A model generated the notes under the pieces. The model did no database searches. It was not told the DNA's origin and saw nothing but the letters and a program-made list of their open reading frames with translations. DNA of 64,000 bases from DATBLE01 sp963841405 (GTDB lineage Bacteria > Actinomycetota > Thermoleophilia > Gaiellales > Gaiellaceae), in NCBI GenBank assembly GCA_963841405.1, contig CAWJCM010000003.1, forward strand, positions 1 to 64,000. Direction: 5' to 3'. Position 1 is the first letter of the stretch, and each line of letters starts with the position of its first letter. A program made the translations under genes and the position numbers. Shown in pieces: positions 25,149 to 33,163 of the stretch.

Positions 25149-25598
25149 ATGGACGAATTGAACGCTCAGATTCGTAACTGCATGTATCAGTACTCGCGTG
25201 CCATCTACCGGACGATCAAGGATCTGATCGACCCGTACGCCGACCCTGACGAGCAGCTCGAGTACCGCCGCGCGGTGCTGGAGGCATGCGAGGAGACGAT
25301 GGAACGCCTCGCGACCGACCCCCACTACTTCGCGAATCCGGACAAGACGCTCTTCCAGGACATCCGCCGGTACTTCCCGATCACGCAGCAGGCCCAGGTC
25401 GCCTGGGCGGTGCAGGAGGGCGTCGGCGCGGCCGTGGCGTTCGTCCAGACGCAGATCGAGGCAGGGGCGTTCGACGGCGGCGTCGCGCGCTGCCGCGCGA
25501 CCACGCGCAAGGGCAAGCCGTGCCAGCGCACCCCCCTCCCCGAGCGCGACTACTGCCCCTCGCACCAGCACCTCGAGCGCTCGAAAGTGGCGGCCTAG
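25149..25598 (+). CDS. Unknown protein with C-terminal Cys/His motif
   Basis: 149-residue protein. The N-terminal 110 residues are helical and acidic with many Tyr and Asp; the C-terminus has a compact metal-binding motif, CRATTRKGKPCQRTP then YCPSHQH (four potential ligands), a type also found fused to many unrelated domains. I do not recognise the N-terminal part. It has the only classical -35/-10 promoter in the window and a leader of about 75 nt containing AGGAG, although the spacing from AGGAG to ATG (about 15 nt) is long. The separate strong promoter suggests an abundant or regulated protein. Confidence 0.75.
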   Translation: MDELNAQIRNCMYQYSRAIYRTIKDLIDPYADPDEQLEYRRAVLEACEETMERLATDPHYFANPDKTLFQDIRRYFPITQQAQVAWAVQEGVGAAVAFVQTQIEAGAFDGGVARCRATTRKGKPCQRTPLPERDYCPSHQHLERSKVAA

Positions 25599-25621
25599 CA
25601 CGATCGCCGTCGAGGCCGGGC

Positions 25622-25667
25622 TCTCGCAAGGAGAGGGTCCGTGGGGGAACCAGGGGGGTTCCCCCAC
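25622..25667 (-). repeat. Dispersed palindrome (A block), short variant
   Basis: Copy 4. Perfect 11-bp stem GTGGGGGAACC / GGTTCCCCCAC with a 5-nt loop (25641-25667), and on the minus strand the arm GGACCCTCTCCTTGC. GAGAGCCCGGC follows the arm at once, so the 26-nt spacer of the long copies seems to be deleted. Unlike most copies it points towards the gene it follows. Confidence 0.75.
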
Positions 25668-25692
25668 GAGAGCGACTCGATAGAGTCGTGAC

Positions 25693-27711
25693 GTGAGTCA
25701 CGACACCGACAAGCTGATCCGTCAGCTTTCCCTCGTTGCGTTCCTGATGGCGGAGCGGCGGCCGCTGACCGCGCGCGACGTGAAAGGGAACGTCGAGGGC
25801 TACTCCGAGATGTCCGACGAGGCGTTCGCGCGGCGTTTCTACTCCGACCGGGCCGAGCTTCGCGACCTCGGCGTCCCGCTGCACTCGCAGCGCGACGAGT
25901 TCACCGGCGAGGAGCTGTACACGCTGCGCTCGGAGAACTACTTCCTGCCCAAGCTCGAGCTGACCGACGACGAGCTGGCGGCGCTGCAGACGTGCTTCTA
26001 CCTGCTGGAGGGAAAGTTCGCGTACGCGGAGCCGCTGCGGCTCGCGCTGCAGAACCTCGCTCTCGGCCGCCCGACCCTCGCGGACGAGGCGCCCTCGGCG
26101 ACCGCCGTGCGGGTCGAGATGCGCGACCCCGACTACTCGGCCGAGATGCCGGGACGGCTGGCGAAGCTGGAGACGGCGATCTCCAAGCAGCGGACGGTGA
26201 AGTTCGCCTACCGCGCGATGACCAGCGGGAAGGAGACCGAGCGCACGCTGAACCCTTACGGCCTCCTCCACGACCGCGGGGTCTGGTACGTGATCGGCTC
26301 CGACCGGGACCGTGACGCGATCCGGACGTTCCGCGTCTCGCGCATCCGGGGCGACATCCGGTTCGCAACGCGCCGCGAGCGCGACTTCCGGCTGCCGCCC
26401 GACTTCGACATCGACGCGTACCGCGGACGGGCATCGTGGCAGTTCGGCGACCCGGTCGGCGAGGCGCGGATCGAGGTACGGCCGGAGACGGCCTGGTGGG
26501 TCGAACGGGCCTTCGGGCCGAGCGGGCGGCTCGAGGACGATACGTTCGTCACCGAGTACTCCAGCCTGCCGATGCTCGCCTCCTGGGTGCTGCGGCAGGA
26601 CGGGCGCGCGGTTCCGCGCGAGCCGGACGACCTGCGCCGCGAGGTCGCCGAGAGCCTGCGCCGCGTGCGCGCGCGCCATCAGAACGCCCCGTCCAAACCC
26701 GCCAGGGAGGTGACGAGCCGCCTGGACGACGTCGCCGTCGAGCGCTCGTCCGGACCGGTCACACCGGAGCGATTCGGGCTGCTCCAGGCGCTGCTCGCGT
26801 ACCTGCTGGCCGCCTGCGGCGAGGAGAAGGAGGCCGTCGTGCCGGCCGCCGAGATCGTCGAGCGCTTCCAGATCCCCGCCGAGGAGCTCGAGGGTCATCT
26901 GTCGCTCCTCAACCTCGTCAACTTCGGGGGCGGCTGCTACGCCGTCTACGCCGAGCTGCACGGCGACGAGGTGCAGATCGACAAGGAGCTCTGGGGCGAC
27001 ACGTTCCGCTCCGCGCCCCGGCTCACCCCGCTCGAGGCGCGCGCGATCCGGCTCGCCCTCGAGTTCGTCGGGCCGCTGATCGCCGCCGAGGCGCACCGTC
27101 CGCTCGACCGCGTCCGGAAGAAGCTCGAGGAGACGTTCGGCGAGTTCGAGCTCTCGCACAGCTCGGAGCCGAGCTCGGACAAGGCCGCCGAGGGGCTGGT
27201 CGCGATCCTGACCGAAGCGATCCGCCGCCGGCAGCTGGTCGAGCTCGAGTACCTGAAGGAGGAGGAAGGGACGCCGACGCTGCACGTCGTCGAGGCGTAC
27301 ACGATCGAGCGCCGGCTGCCGCACTGGTACGTCCACACCTGGGACCGCACCCGGGACGCCGAGCGCAGCTTCCGGCTCGACCGGATGCGCAGCGCGACCC
27401 TCTTGGACGACCAGTTCGAGGCCCGCGAAGGGTTCGAGCCGGGCCTGCTCGACGGGGCGCTTGTCGCCCGCGTCCTCTACTCGCCGGCGGTCGCGCGCTG
27501 GGAGGTCGAGCGGGGCGCGCGGCCCCTGTCCGACGGATCGGCGATCAACGAGCAGAAGATCGGCAGCAAGGAGTGGCTGGTCGGCGAGATCCTCCGCTAC
27601 CGCGGCGAGGCCGAGCTGCTCGAGCCGCCGGAGCTGCGCCGCCAGATCGCGAAACGGGCGCAAACCCTCGGCCGGGAGCTCGGCGTCACCCGGCTGCGCG
27701 CGCCGGCGTAG
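25693..27711 (+). CDS. pafBC: Single-chain PafB-PafC WYL-domain transcription regulator
   Basis: 672-residue protein made of two similar halves. Each half has an N-terminal winged-helix region (residues 1-90 and about 350-430), a WYL domain (core RGVWYVIGSDR near 203 and LPHWYVHTWDR near 543) and a C-terminal WCX-like extension. PafB and PafC form the dimer that activates the LexA-independent DNA-damage response in mycobacteria; here the two are one polypeptide, as in some actinobacteria. TAGAGT ends 6 nt before the GTG at 25693, so the mRNA should be leaderless. The WYL domains may sense single-stranded DNA; no proteasome or Pup gene is near. Confidence 0.88.
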   Translation: MSHDTDKLIRQLSLVAFLMAERRPLTARDVKGNVEGYSEMSDEAFARRFYSDRAELRDLGVPLHSQRDEFTGEELYTLRSENYFLPKLELTDDELAALQTCFYLLEGKFAYAEPLRLALQNLALGRPTLADEAPSATAVRVEMRDPDYSAEMPGRLAKLETAISKQRTVKFAYRAMTSGKETERTLNPYGLLHDRGVWYVIGSDRDRDAIRTFRVSRIRGDIRFATRRERDFRLPPDFDIDAYRGRASWQFGDPVGEARIEVRPETAWWVERAFGPSGRLEDDTFVTEYSSLPMLASWVLRQDGRAVPREPDDLRREVAESLRRVRARHQNAPSKPAREVTSRLDDVAVERSSGPVTPERFGLLQALLAYLLAACGEEKEAVVPAAEIVERFQIPAEELEGHLSLLNLVNFGGGCYAVYAELHGDEVQIDKELWGDTFRSAPRLTPLEARAIRLALEFVGPLIAAEAHRPLDRVRKKLEETFGEFELSHSSEPSSDKAAEGLVAILTEAIRRRQLVELEYLKEEEGTPTLHVVEAYTIERRLPHWYVHTWDRTRDAERSFRLDRMRSATLLDDQFEAREGFEPGLLDGALVARVLYSPAVARWEVERGARPLSDGSAINEQKIGSKEWLVGEILRYRGEAELLEPPELRRQIAKRAQTLGRELGVTRLRAPA

Positions 27712-27735
27712 CCACAGGAGCGCGGGTGCCAGGCT

Positions 27736-29109
27736 TCAGCCGGGCTCACGCCGGTTTCCGACCGGCAGCTCGAGCGTGAAGGTCGCGCCCTCGCCGGGTG
27801 CCGAGAAGACCGAGAGCGTGCCGCCGTGCGCCTCGGCGATCGAGCGGGCGATGAACAGGCCCAGGCCGGTGCCCGGCTTGCCCAGGCCGACGTTCGCGCG
27901 GCCGAACCGCTCGAAGATCAGCCCGTGCTGCTCGGCGGGGATGCCCGGCCCCGAGTCCTCGACGGTGACGAGAACGCGGCCGTCCTCCGCGCGCGCGCGA
28001 ACGTCGACCGCCTCGCCGGCCGGCGAGTACTTGACGGCGTTCTCGAGCAGGTTCCTCAGCACCTGGCGCAGCCGCTCGCGGTCGCCGCGCACGGTCGGTA
28101 CGTCGCGGTCGGCGTGGGCGGTCACGCTGACCTCGTCCTGGTGCAGCGAGAAGCCGGCGACCGTTGCCTGCACGAGCTCGGCGACGTCCACCTCGGTGAA
28201 CCGGTACGAGAACGTGCCCGCCTCGATCCGGGAGGTGTCGAGGACGTCGCCGATCAGGGTCGCCAGCCGGTTCGTCTCGTCCGCGATCAGTGCGAGGAAG
28301 GCGCCGCGCTGCTCGGCGTTCAGCTCGTGCCAGCGCTCCTCCAGCGTCCGCGCCGCGCCGATCACGGCCGCCATCGGGCTGCGCAGTTCGTGCGAGACGA
28401 GCGACACGAAGTCGGCGCGGAGCGCGGAGAGGCGACGCAGCTCGGCCACGGTCGCGCGCTCGGACTCGTAGGCCCTCATGTTCTGGACGCTGCTCGCCAG
28501 CAGCCGTCCGAGCAGCCCCGCAAGCTCGAGCTCGTCCTCGTCGAAGGCCTCGGCGCGCCGGCGCAGGATCGAGACCATCCCGATCGGCGTCGTGCCGAGC
28601 AGCAGGGGCGCCGCCACCCGCGACCTGAGGCCGATCGCGGTCAGCGTCACCTCCTCGGGGTAGCGATGGTCGTTCATGTCGCGCCGGTACACGGTCTCGC
28701 CCGTTTGCAGGACCTCGTCGACGAGTGCGCCGGGCGGCAGCGCCTCGCCGGGCCGGAGCACCTCGTCGTGCTTCAGGCCCGCGGTCGCCATCACGCGCAC
28801 GCGGCCCTCCTCCAGCAGCATGATCGCCGTCCGGTCGAACGGGACGAGCCCGCGCAGCTCGCGGATGAACGCGCCGAAAGCCTCCTCGAGCTCGAGGGAG
28901 GAGCCGAGCGCCTGCGCGCACCGATTCGCGCGGTCGAGCATGTCGCTGCGCCGGTCGAGCTCGTCGCGCAGCTGCTCGGCCTCTTCCGCTCGATCGTGCG
29001 CGAGCGTCGCCTCCGCCCGGAGACGCTGCACGAGCCAGCTGACGACCAGCGCTCCGACCGCAAACCCTGCGATTGCGATCCCGACGAGCAGCCACCAATC
29101 GGGGCTCAT
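27736..29109 (-). CDS. GAF-domain sensor histidine kinase
   Basis: 457-residue kinase with a single N-terminal membrane helix (about 5-27), a coiled linker, a GAF domain (about 60-215, including DRTAIMLLEEGRVRVMATAG), the H-box FVSLVSHELRSPM and an HATPase domain with NLLENAVKYS, DSGPGIP and GKPGTGLGLFIA. No cognate regulator is adjacent. Its start overlaps the queG stop by 4 bp (ATGA), so the kinase is translated after queG in one transcript. The GAF ligand is unknown. Confidence 0.93.
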   Translation of the reverse strand: MSPDWWLLVGIAIAGFAVGALVVSWLVQRLRAEATLAHDRAEEAEQLRDELDRRSDMLDRANRCAQALGSSLELEEAFGAFIRELRGLVPFDRTAIMLLEEGRVRVMATAGLKHDEVLRPGEALPPGALVDEVLQTGETVYRRDMNDHRYPEEVTLTAIGLRSRVAAPLLLGTTPIGMVSILRRRAEAFDEDELELAGLLGRLLASSVQNMRAYESERATVAELRRLSALRADFVSLVSHELRSPMAAVIGAARTLEERWHELNAEQRGAFLALIADETNRLATLIGDVLDTSRIEAGTFSYRFTEVDVAELVQATVAGFSLHQDEVSVTAHADRDVPTVRGDRERLRQVLRNLLENAVKYSPAGEAVDVRARAEDGRVLVTVEDSGPGIPAEQHGLIFERFGRANVGLGKPGTGLGLFIARSIAEAHGGTLSVFSAPGEGATFTLELPVGNRREPG

Positions 29110-30110
29110 GCCGCGTCCTCCCGGTCTGCGATCCGGGCCAGCGCCCACTCGGCGTGCTCGCGGAGGAGCTTGTCGTCGCCCCCGGCGAACGGCTCGGCCA
29201 GCGCGGCGTCCTCCACACGACCGATGTTGCCGAGCGCGACGAGCGCGTTCCGGCGCAGGTACCGCGGGTCGTTGCGCGGCACGTAGAGCCGGCGGTAGCG
29301 CTCGACCAGCGAGTGCCCGTCGACCCGCAGCCAGTCGGCGAGCGACACCGAGGGCTCCCCCTGTGCGGGCTCGTCCCGCCGGCGCTTCTCGACCCCGCGG
29401 TTCCACGGGCAGACCTCCTGGCAGATGTCGCAGCCGTAGACCATGTCGCCGAGCGGCTCCCGGTAGGCCTCTGGAATCGCCTCGGGCGCCTGTGTCCAGT
29501 ACGACAGGCAGCGGGTGGCGTCGAGCGTGCCGGGCTCGTCGAGCGCATCGGTTGGACAGGCGTCGATGCAGAGCCGGCACTCGCCGCAGTCGAGCTCGAG
29601 CGGCGGGGTCGGTTCGATCTCCACGTCGGTGACGAGCGCGCCGAGGACGACCCAGGAGCCGTGGCGCCGCGTGATCAGCATCGTGTTCTTGCCGTAGAAG
29701 CCGACCCCGGCACGGACGGCGCCCTCGCGGTCGACGTGCTGGTTGGCGTCGACCAGGACGCGGTACCGGCCCCCGAGCCGCGCTCCGAGCGTGTCCAGCT
29801 TCTCCCGGAGCTCGGCGTAGCGGTCACTCCACGTGTAGCGGGGCAGGCGCCCCTCAGTGCGACCCGGCGGTGCCGCCGGTGCGTAGTAGCACAGCGCTGC
29901 GGCCACGACCGTGCGTGCGCCCGGCAGCAGCGACTCGGGGTGGCACGACACCTCGGGCTGCGCCATCGTGAACCGCATGTCCGCGAACAGCCCGCGGGTG
30001 CGCCGGTCTCTGATGTGCAGCTGGGTCTCCGTGTACGGCGCGGCGGGCGCCGCTCCGATCGCGTCGATCCCGAGCTCGTCGGCGAGTCGGTCGAGCTCGA
30101 CCGTCGTCAC
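29106..30110 (-). CDS. queG: Epoxyqueuosine reductase QueG
   Basis: 334-residue QueG, the cobalamin-dependent enzyme that removes the epoxide oxygen in the last step of queuosine synthesis in tRNA. It has two ferredoxin-type [4Fe-4S] motifs, CGECRLCIDACP and CDICQEVCPWN, and the upstream catalytic core with GFYGKNTMLITRRHGSWV. The C-terminal part has HEAT-like helices (LRRNALVALGNIG). GTG at 30110 overlaps the lipoprotein stop (GTGA). With queA and tgt in the same window the organism makes queuosine in its tRNA, although the genes are 20 kb apart. Confidence 0.96.
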   Translation of the reverse strand: MTTVELDRLADELGIDAIGAAPAAPYTETQLHIRDRRTRGLFADMRFTMAQPEVSCHPESLLPGARTVVAAALCYYAPAAPPGRTEGRLPRYTWSDRYAELREKLDTLGARLGGRYRVLVDANQHVDREGAVRAGVGFYGKNTMLITRRHGSWVVLGALVTDVEIEPTPPLELDCGECRLCIDACPTDALDEPGTLDATRCLSYWTQAPEAIPEAYREPLGDMVYGCDICQEVCPWNRGVEKRRRDEPAQGEPSVSLADWLRVDGHSLVERYRRLYVPRNDPRYLRRNALVALGNIGRVEDAALAEPFAGGDDKLLREHAEWALARIADREDAA

Positions 30111-30502
30111 GAGGACATTGTGACGCCTGGCGCGCCCCGACAGGCGAGCGCACCCAGGCGGCCCGCGTAGCCGGAAATCTTGCCCTGCGCGACCGCGAGC
30201 TGGACGAGCGGATCCGTCTTCCCCTCCGGCTTCTCGCGGCCGGCGATCACGTCGTTGGCCGCGATCGCGAGCCGCTCGGCGCTCAGCCAGTGGCCGTAGA
30301 GGTCGCGCTCGTCGGCCGGCGGCCGCAGCTTCCGGAGCCCGGCCAGCCTGCCACGGTGCGTCTTGGTCTCCCGGCAGACAGTGTCGGCCGCGGCGGCGAA
30401 GCCGGCCTTCGTCGGCGGAGGGGTCTGCCGGCCGTGGGCGCCGCCGCCACACCCGGCGAGCAATGCCACGGCGGTCCCGGCGATCGCCAGTTTCGCGGAC
30501 AC
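30107..30502 (-). CDS. Putative lipoprotein
   Basis: 131-residue protein with a lipoprotein signal: SAKLAIAGTAVALLAGC, where LLAGC is the lipobox and the Cys is near residue 18. The mature part is helical, with a Cys pair at VCRET and LACRG that could form a disulphide. Function unknown. GTG at 30502 has TATAGT 6 nt upstream. It overlaps the start of queG by 4 bp and is divergent from the oxidoreductase gene. Confidence 0.75.
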   Translation of the reverse strand: MSAKLAIAGTAVALLAGCGGGAHGRQTPPPTKAGFAAAADTVCRETKTHRGRLAGLRKLRPPADERDLYGHWLSAERLAIAANDVIAGREKPEGKTDPLVQLAVAQGKISGYAGRLGALACRGAPGVTMSS

Positions 30503-30525
30503 GGCGCGACTATACGATCGTGCGG
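30502..30525. promoter_or_regulatory. Divergent leaderless promoters with overlapping -10 boxes
   Basis: ACTATACGAT (30509-30518) contains both boxes: TATAGT on the minus strand, 6 nt before GTG 30502, and TACGAT on the plus strand, 6 nt before GTG 30525. The two transcripts would start at the first base of each gene. Confidence 0.62.
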
Positions 30526-31586
30526 TGAAGGCGATCGTCATCCACGAGGACGGCGGGCCCGACGTCCTGTGCCACGAGGACGTTCCGGATCCGGTCGCCG
30601 GCCCCGGCGAGGTGCTCGTGCGGATGCGCTTCGCATCGCTGAACCACCTCGACATCTGGACGCGGAGGGGCCTGCCCTCCGTGCCGAAGCCGCGCATTCT
30701 CGGGGCCGACGGCTCCGGCGTGGTCGAGGCGCTCGGCGACGGCGTCTCCGGCCTGGAGCCGGGTGAGCCCGTCGTGATCAACCCGGGGCTCGAGCACGAC
30801 GGGGTCATCCACGTGATCGGCGAGCACACGCAGGGCGTGCACGCGGAGCTGGCCGCGATTCCGGCAACGAACGTCGTGCCTCTACGCGACGGCGTCTCGT
30901 TCGAGGACGCGGCCGCCTTCCCGCTCGTCTACGAGACCGCGTACCGGATGCTCGTGACGCGCGCCGCGCTCCAGGCAGGCGAGTGGGTCCTGGTCTGGGG
31001 GATCGGAGGCGGGGTCGCGACCGCCGCGTTCCGGATCGCGCAGGCGCTCGGCGCACGGACGATCGTCACGTCGTCGAGCGACGCGAAGCTCGGCCGGGCC
31101 GGCGAGCTCGGCGCCGACGCGACCGTCAACCACGAGAGCGGCGACGTCGTCGCGGCCGTGAAGGAGGCGACCGGGAAAGGCGCGGACGTCGTCGTCGAGA
31201 CGGTCGGCGAGGCGACCTGGAAGCGGACCCTGGACGCCGCGCGACCCGGCGGGCGGGTGGTCGTGTGCGGAGCGACGTCGGGCCCGAATCCCCCGGCGGC
31301 GCTGCACCGGCTCTGGTGGAAGCAGCTCGACCTGCTCGGCTCGACAATGGGCACGCGCGCCGACTTCGAGGGCGCCTACGACCTGGTCGCCACGGGCGCG
31401 ACCCCGGTGATCGACGAGATCTTCCCGCTCGCGGAAGCGAGGGCCGCGCACGAGCGGCTCGAGAGCGGCGAGCAGTTCGGAAAGATCCTGCTGAGCATGG
31501 GGGAACCCCTGGTTCCACCATGGACCCCCTCCTCGCGTGCGCAGGTGCAGCTCAAGTGGTCTCAGAGCCGGCGGATGGTGACGTAA
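30525..31586 (+). CDS. Zinc-type alcohol dehydrogenase / quinone oxidoreductase
   Basis: 353-residue medium-chain dehydrogenase/reductase. It has a GroES-like N-terminal domain (MRFASLNHLDIWTRRG, ILGADGSGVV) and a Rossmann domain with the nucleotide motif VWGIGGGVATAAF. The usual catalytic zinc Cys is Asn/His-like here (SLNHLD), as in quinone oxidoreductases. The natural family end would be about FGKILLS; the last 26 residues (MGEPLVPPWTPSS and on) are read from a dispersed repeat copy that has replaced the original stop. GTG at 30525 has TACGAT 6 nt upstream. Confidence 0.9.
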   Translation: MKAIVIHEDGGPDVLCHEDVPDPVAGPGEVLVRMRFASLNHLDIWTRRGLPSVPKPRILGADGSGVVEALGDGVSGLEPGEPVVINPGLEHDGVIHVIGEHTQGVHAELAAIPATNVVPLRDGVSFEDAAAFPLVYETAYRMLVTRAALQAGEWVLVWGIGGGVATAAFRIAQALGARTIVTSSSDAKLGRAGELGADATVNHESGDVVAAVKEATGKGADVVVETVGEATWKRTLDAARPGGRVVVCGATSGPNPPAALHRLWWKQLDLLGSTMGTRADFEGAYDLVATGATPVIDEIFPLAEARAAHERLESGEQFGKILLSMGEPLVPPWTPSSRAQVQLKWSQSRRMVT

Positions 31587-31636
31587 TCCTGGCAGTTTCT
31601 CGCGCCGAAGCGGCTTCCGGCCGGGCAAAGCCCGGC
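31496..31636 (+). repeat. 141-bp composite repeat, left copy of inverted pair
   Basis: Copy 5, full-length type I. Block 1 is the palindrome with arms CATGGGGGAACC and GGTTCCACCATG plus GGACCCCCTCCTCGC (first 41 bp). Block 2, CAGAGCCGGCGG, starts at offset 67 (31563). Block 3 is the hairpin GCCGGGC AAA GCCCGGC ending at 31636. It runs through the 3' end of the oxidoreductase gene and is the inverted partner of 31999-32139. Confidence 0.85.
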
Positions 31637-31669
31637 CTCGTCTGCCCACGCGAGGGTAGACTCGCTTGC

Positions 31670-31969
31670 GTGCCGACCAAGGACGAGGTCGTCGAGGCGC
31701 TGCACGCCGTCGAGGATCCCGAGCTCGGGATGGACATCGTCGAGCTCGGGCTGCTCTACGACGTCGAGGTCGAAGGGCCGAAGATCAAGGTGATCCACTC
31801 GCTGACCTCGATGGGCTGCCCGGCCGGGCCGATGATCCAGGAGGACATCCACAACGTGGCCTCGTCGGTGCCGGGCGTCGAGGACGTCGAGATCGAGTTG
31901 ACCTGGGACCCGCCGTGGACGCCCGACCGGATGTCCGACGACGCCAAGTTCATCCTCGGCTTCGGCTAA
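31670..31969 (+). CDS. MIP18/SufT-like iron-sulfur assembly protein (DUF59)
   Basis: 99-residue DUF59/MIP18 domain protein, related to SufT and PaaD, which help insert or repair Fe-S clusters. Conserved features are DPELGMDIVELGLLYDV (residues 16-32), the reactive Cys50 in SMGCPAG and the C-terminal LTWDPPWTPDRMSDDAK. GTG at 31670 has TAGACT 7 nt upstream, giving a leaderless message. The gene sits alone between two inverted 141-bp repeats, so it may have moved as a cassette. Fe-S clients in the window include QueG; a direct link is not shown. Confidence 0.92.
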   Translation: MPTKDEVVEALHAVEDPELGMDIVELGLLYDVEVEGPKIKVIHSLTSMGCPAGPMIQEDIHNVASSVPGVEDVEIELTWDPPWTPDRMSDDAKFILGFG

Positions 31970-31998
31970 CGCCTGCGGGCGATCGTACGGCACTCGAC

Positions 31999-32139
31999 GC
32001 CGGGCTTTGCCCGGCGGGGAATTCGCTTCGGGCAAGGCACCGCCGGTCTCACCTTTCCTGCCGCCGGCTCTGCGTCCGTCGGAGCTCCTCGTCCGTCGGC
32101 GAGGAGGGGGTCCACGGGGGAACCAGGGGTTCCCCCGTG
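31999..32139 (-). repeat. 141-bp composite repeat, right copy of inverted pair
   Basis: Copy 6, type I. Read on the minus strand: arms CACGGGGGAACC and GGTTCCCCCGTG, GGACCCCCTCCTCGC, then block 2 CAGAGCCGGCGG at offset 67 (32061-32072) and the GCCGGGC AAA GCCCGGC hairpin at the end. Length and spacing equal those of the left copy. It begins 16 bp past the glpX stop. Confidence 0.85.
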
Positions 32140-32155
32140 CTCATACGGGGCTGCG

Positions 32156-33163
32156 TCAGTAGCCCAAAAGGCGCACCTCTTCCCGCCGCTCCCGCGCGAA
32201 GAAGTGGATCCCGTCGACGAAGCGCACCCAGTTGCAGCGCGTGCACATGACCAGCGAGTGCGTCCGGGCGCTGTCGGCGAGGAAGCGGACGCCGCGGAGC
32301 AGGTCGCCGTTCGAGACGCCGGTGGCGGCGACGATCACCTCGCCCCCGACGAGGTCGTCGGTCGTGAACACCTGCTCCACGTCCTCGATGCCGTACTCGC
32401 GGGCGGCCTCGATCTCCCGCCGGGAGGTCGGCCAGAGCTGTGCCTGCACCTCGCCCCCGAGGCAGCGGAGCGCGCCGGCAGTGAGGACCGCCTGGCGCGT
32501 GCCGCCGATGCCGATTGCCAGGTGGTCGTTCGTGCCGCGAATCGCAGCGGAGATCGACGCGGTCACGGTTCCGTCCTGGATCAGCTTGATGCGTGCCCCG
32601 GCCGTCCGGATCTCCTCGATCAGGTCGTGGTGGCGCGGACGGTCGAGCACGATCGTGGTCACGTCGCCGACGTTCCGGCCGAAGGCCTCGGCGATCGCGC
32701 TGACGTTGTCGCCGACCGGCGCCAGCAGGCTGATCCGCCCGCGGGCGATCGGGCCGGCCGCGATCGTCCGCATGTACATGTCGGGGAGGCGGCGCAGCTT
32801 GCCCGGCTCGGCGGCGACGATCATCGAGATCGCCCCGTTGCCGCCCCGGGCGACGACGCCGCGGCCCTCCAGCGGGTCGAGGGCGAGATCGACGTCGATT
32901 CCGCCGGCGCCGAGCGTCTCGGGCATGCTCGTGTCGCCGTCGCCCGCGCCGATCAGCACGCGACCCGTCATCGGCAGCTCGTCGAGCCCGCCGCGCATGC
33001 CCGACACCGCTGCCTCCTCGGCGCTCTCCTGATCAGCTCGACCCAGCCAGCGCGCGCCCGCAAGCGCCGCGCGCTCGGTCGACCGCAGGTAGGTCTCGCA
33101 GAGGCAGAGGTCGGTGCGCTCCTCGAGGGCCGACGAGGGTGCAGCCTCCTGTTCGGTCACCAT
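32156..33163 (-). CDS. glpX: Class II fructose-1,6-bisphosphatase GlpX
   Basis: 335-residue GlpX, the metal-dependent phosphatase of gluconeogenesis (fructose 1,6-bisphosphate to fructose 6-phosphate). Markers are the metal site GAGDGDTSMPE, the substrate-binding LALDPLEGRGVVARGGNGAISM and IGIGGTRQAVLTAGAL near the centre. Length is normal. The ATG at 33163 overlaps the stop of the 2-phosphoglycerate kinase by one base; GTG at 33166 is an alternative. It is the last gene of the cyclic 2,3-diphosphoglycerate operon, which suggests that phosphoglycerate and hexose flux are regulated together. Confidence 0.95.
   Translation of the reverse strand: MVTEQEAAPSSALEERTDLCLCETYLRSTERAALAGARWLGRADQESAEEAAVSGMRGGLDELPMTGRVLIGAGDGDTSMPETLGAGGIDVDLALDPLEGRGVVARGGNGAISMIVAAEPGKLRRLPDMYMRTIAAGPIARGRISLLAPVGDNVSAIAEAFGRNVGDVTTIVLDRPRHHDLIEEIRTAGARIKLIQDGTVTASISAAIRGTNDHLAIGIGGTRQAVLTAGALRCLGGEVQAQLWPTSRREIEAAREYGIEDVEQVFTTDDLVGGEVIVAATGVSNGDLLRGVRFLADSARTHSLVMCTRCNWVRFVDGIHFFARERREEVRLLGY

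Noticed and set aside
25381..27663. 760-residue minus-strand frame opposite pafBC
   Set aside because: Antisense shadow; the real gene on the plus strand has WYL motifs, a promoter and the right composition.
30380..30402. B block inside the lipoprotein gene (GTGTCGGCCGCGGCGGCGAAG)
   Set aside because: It matches only part of the block and is in normal coding sequence for an Ala-rich stretch, so chance similarity is likely.
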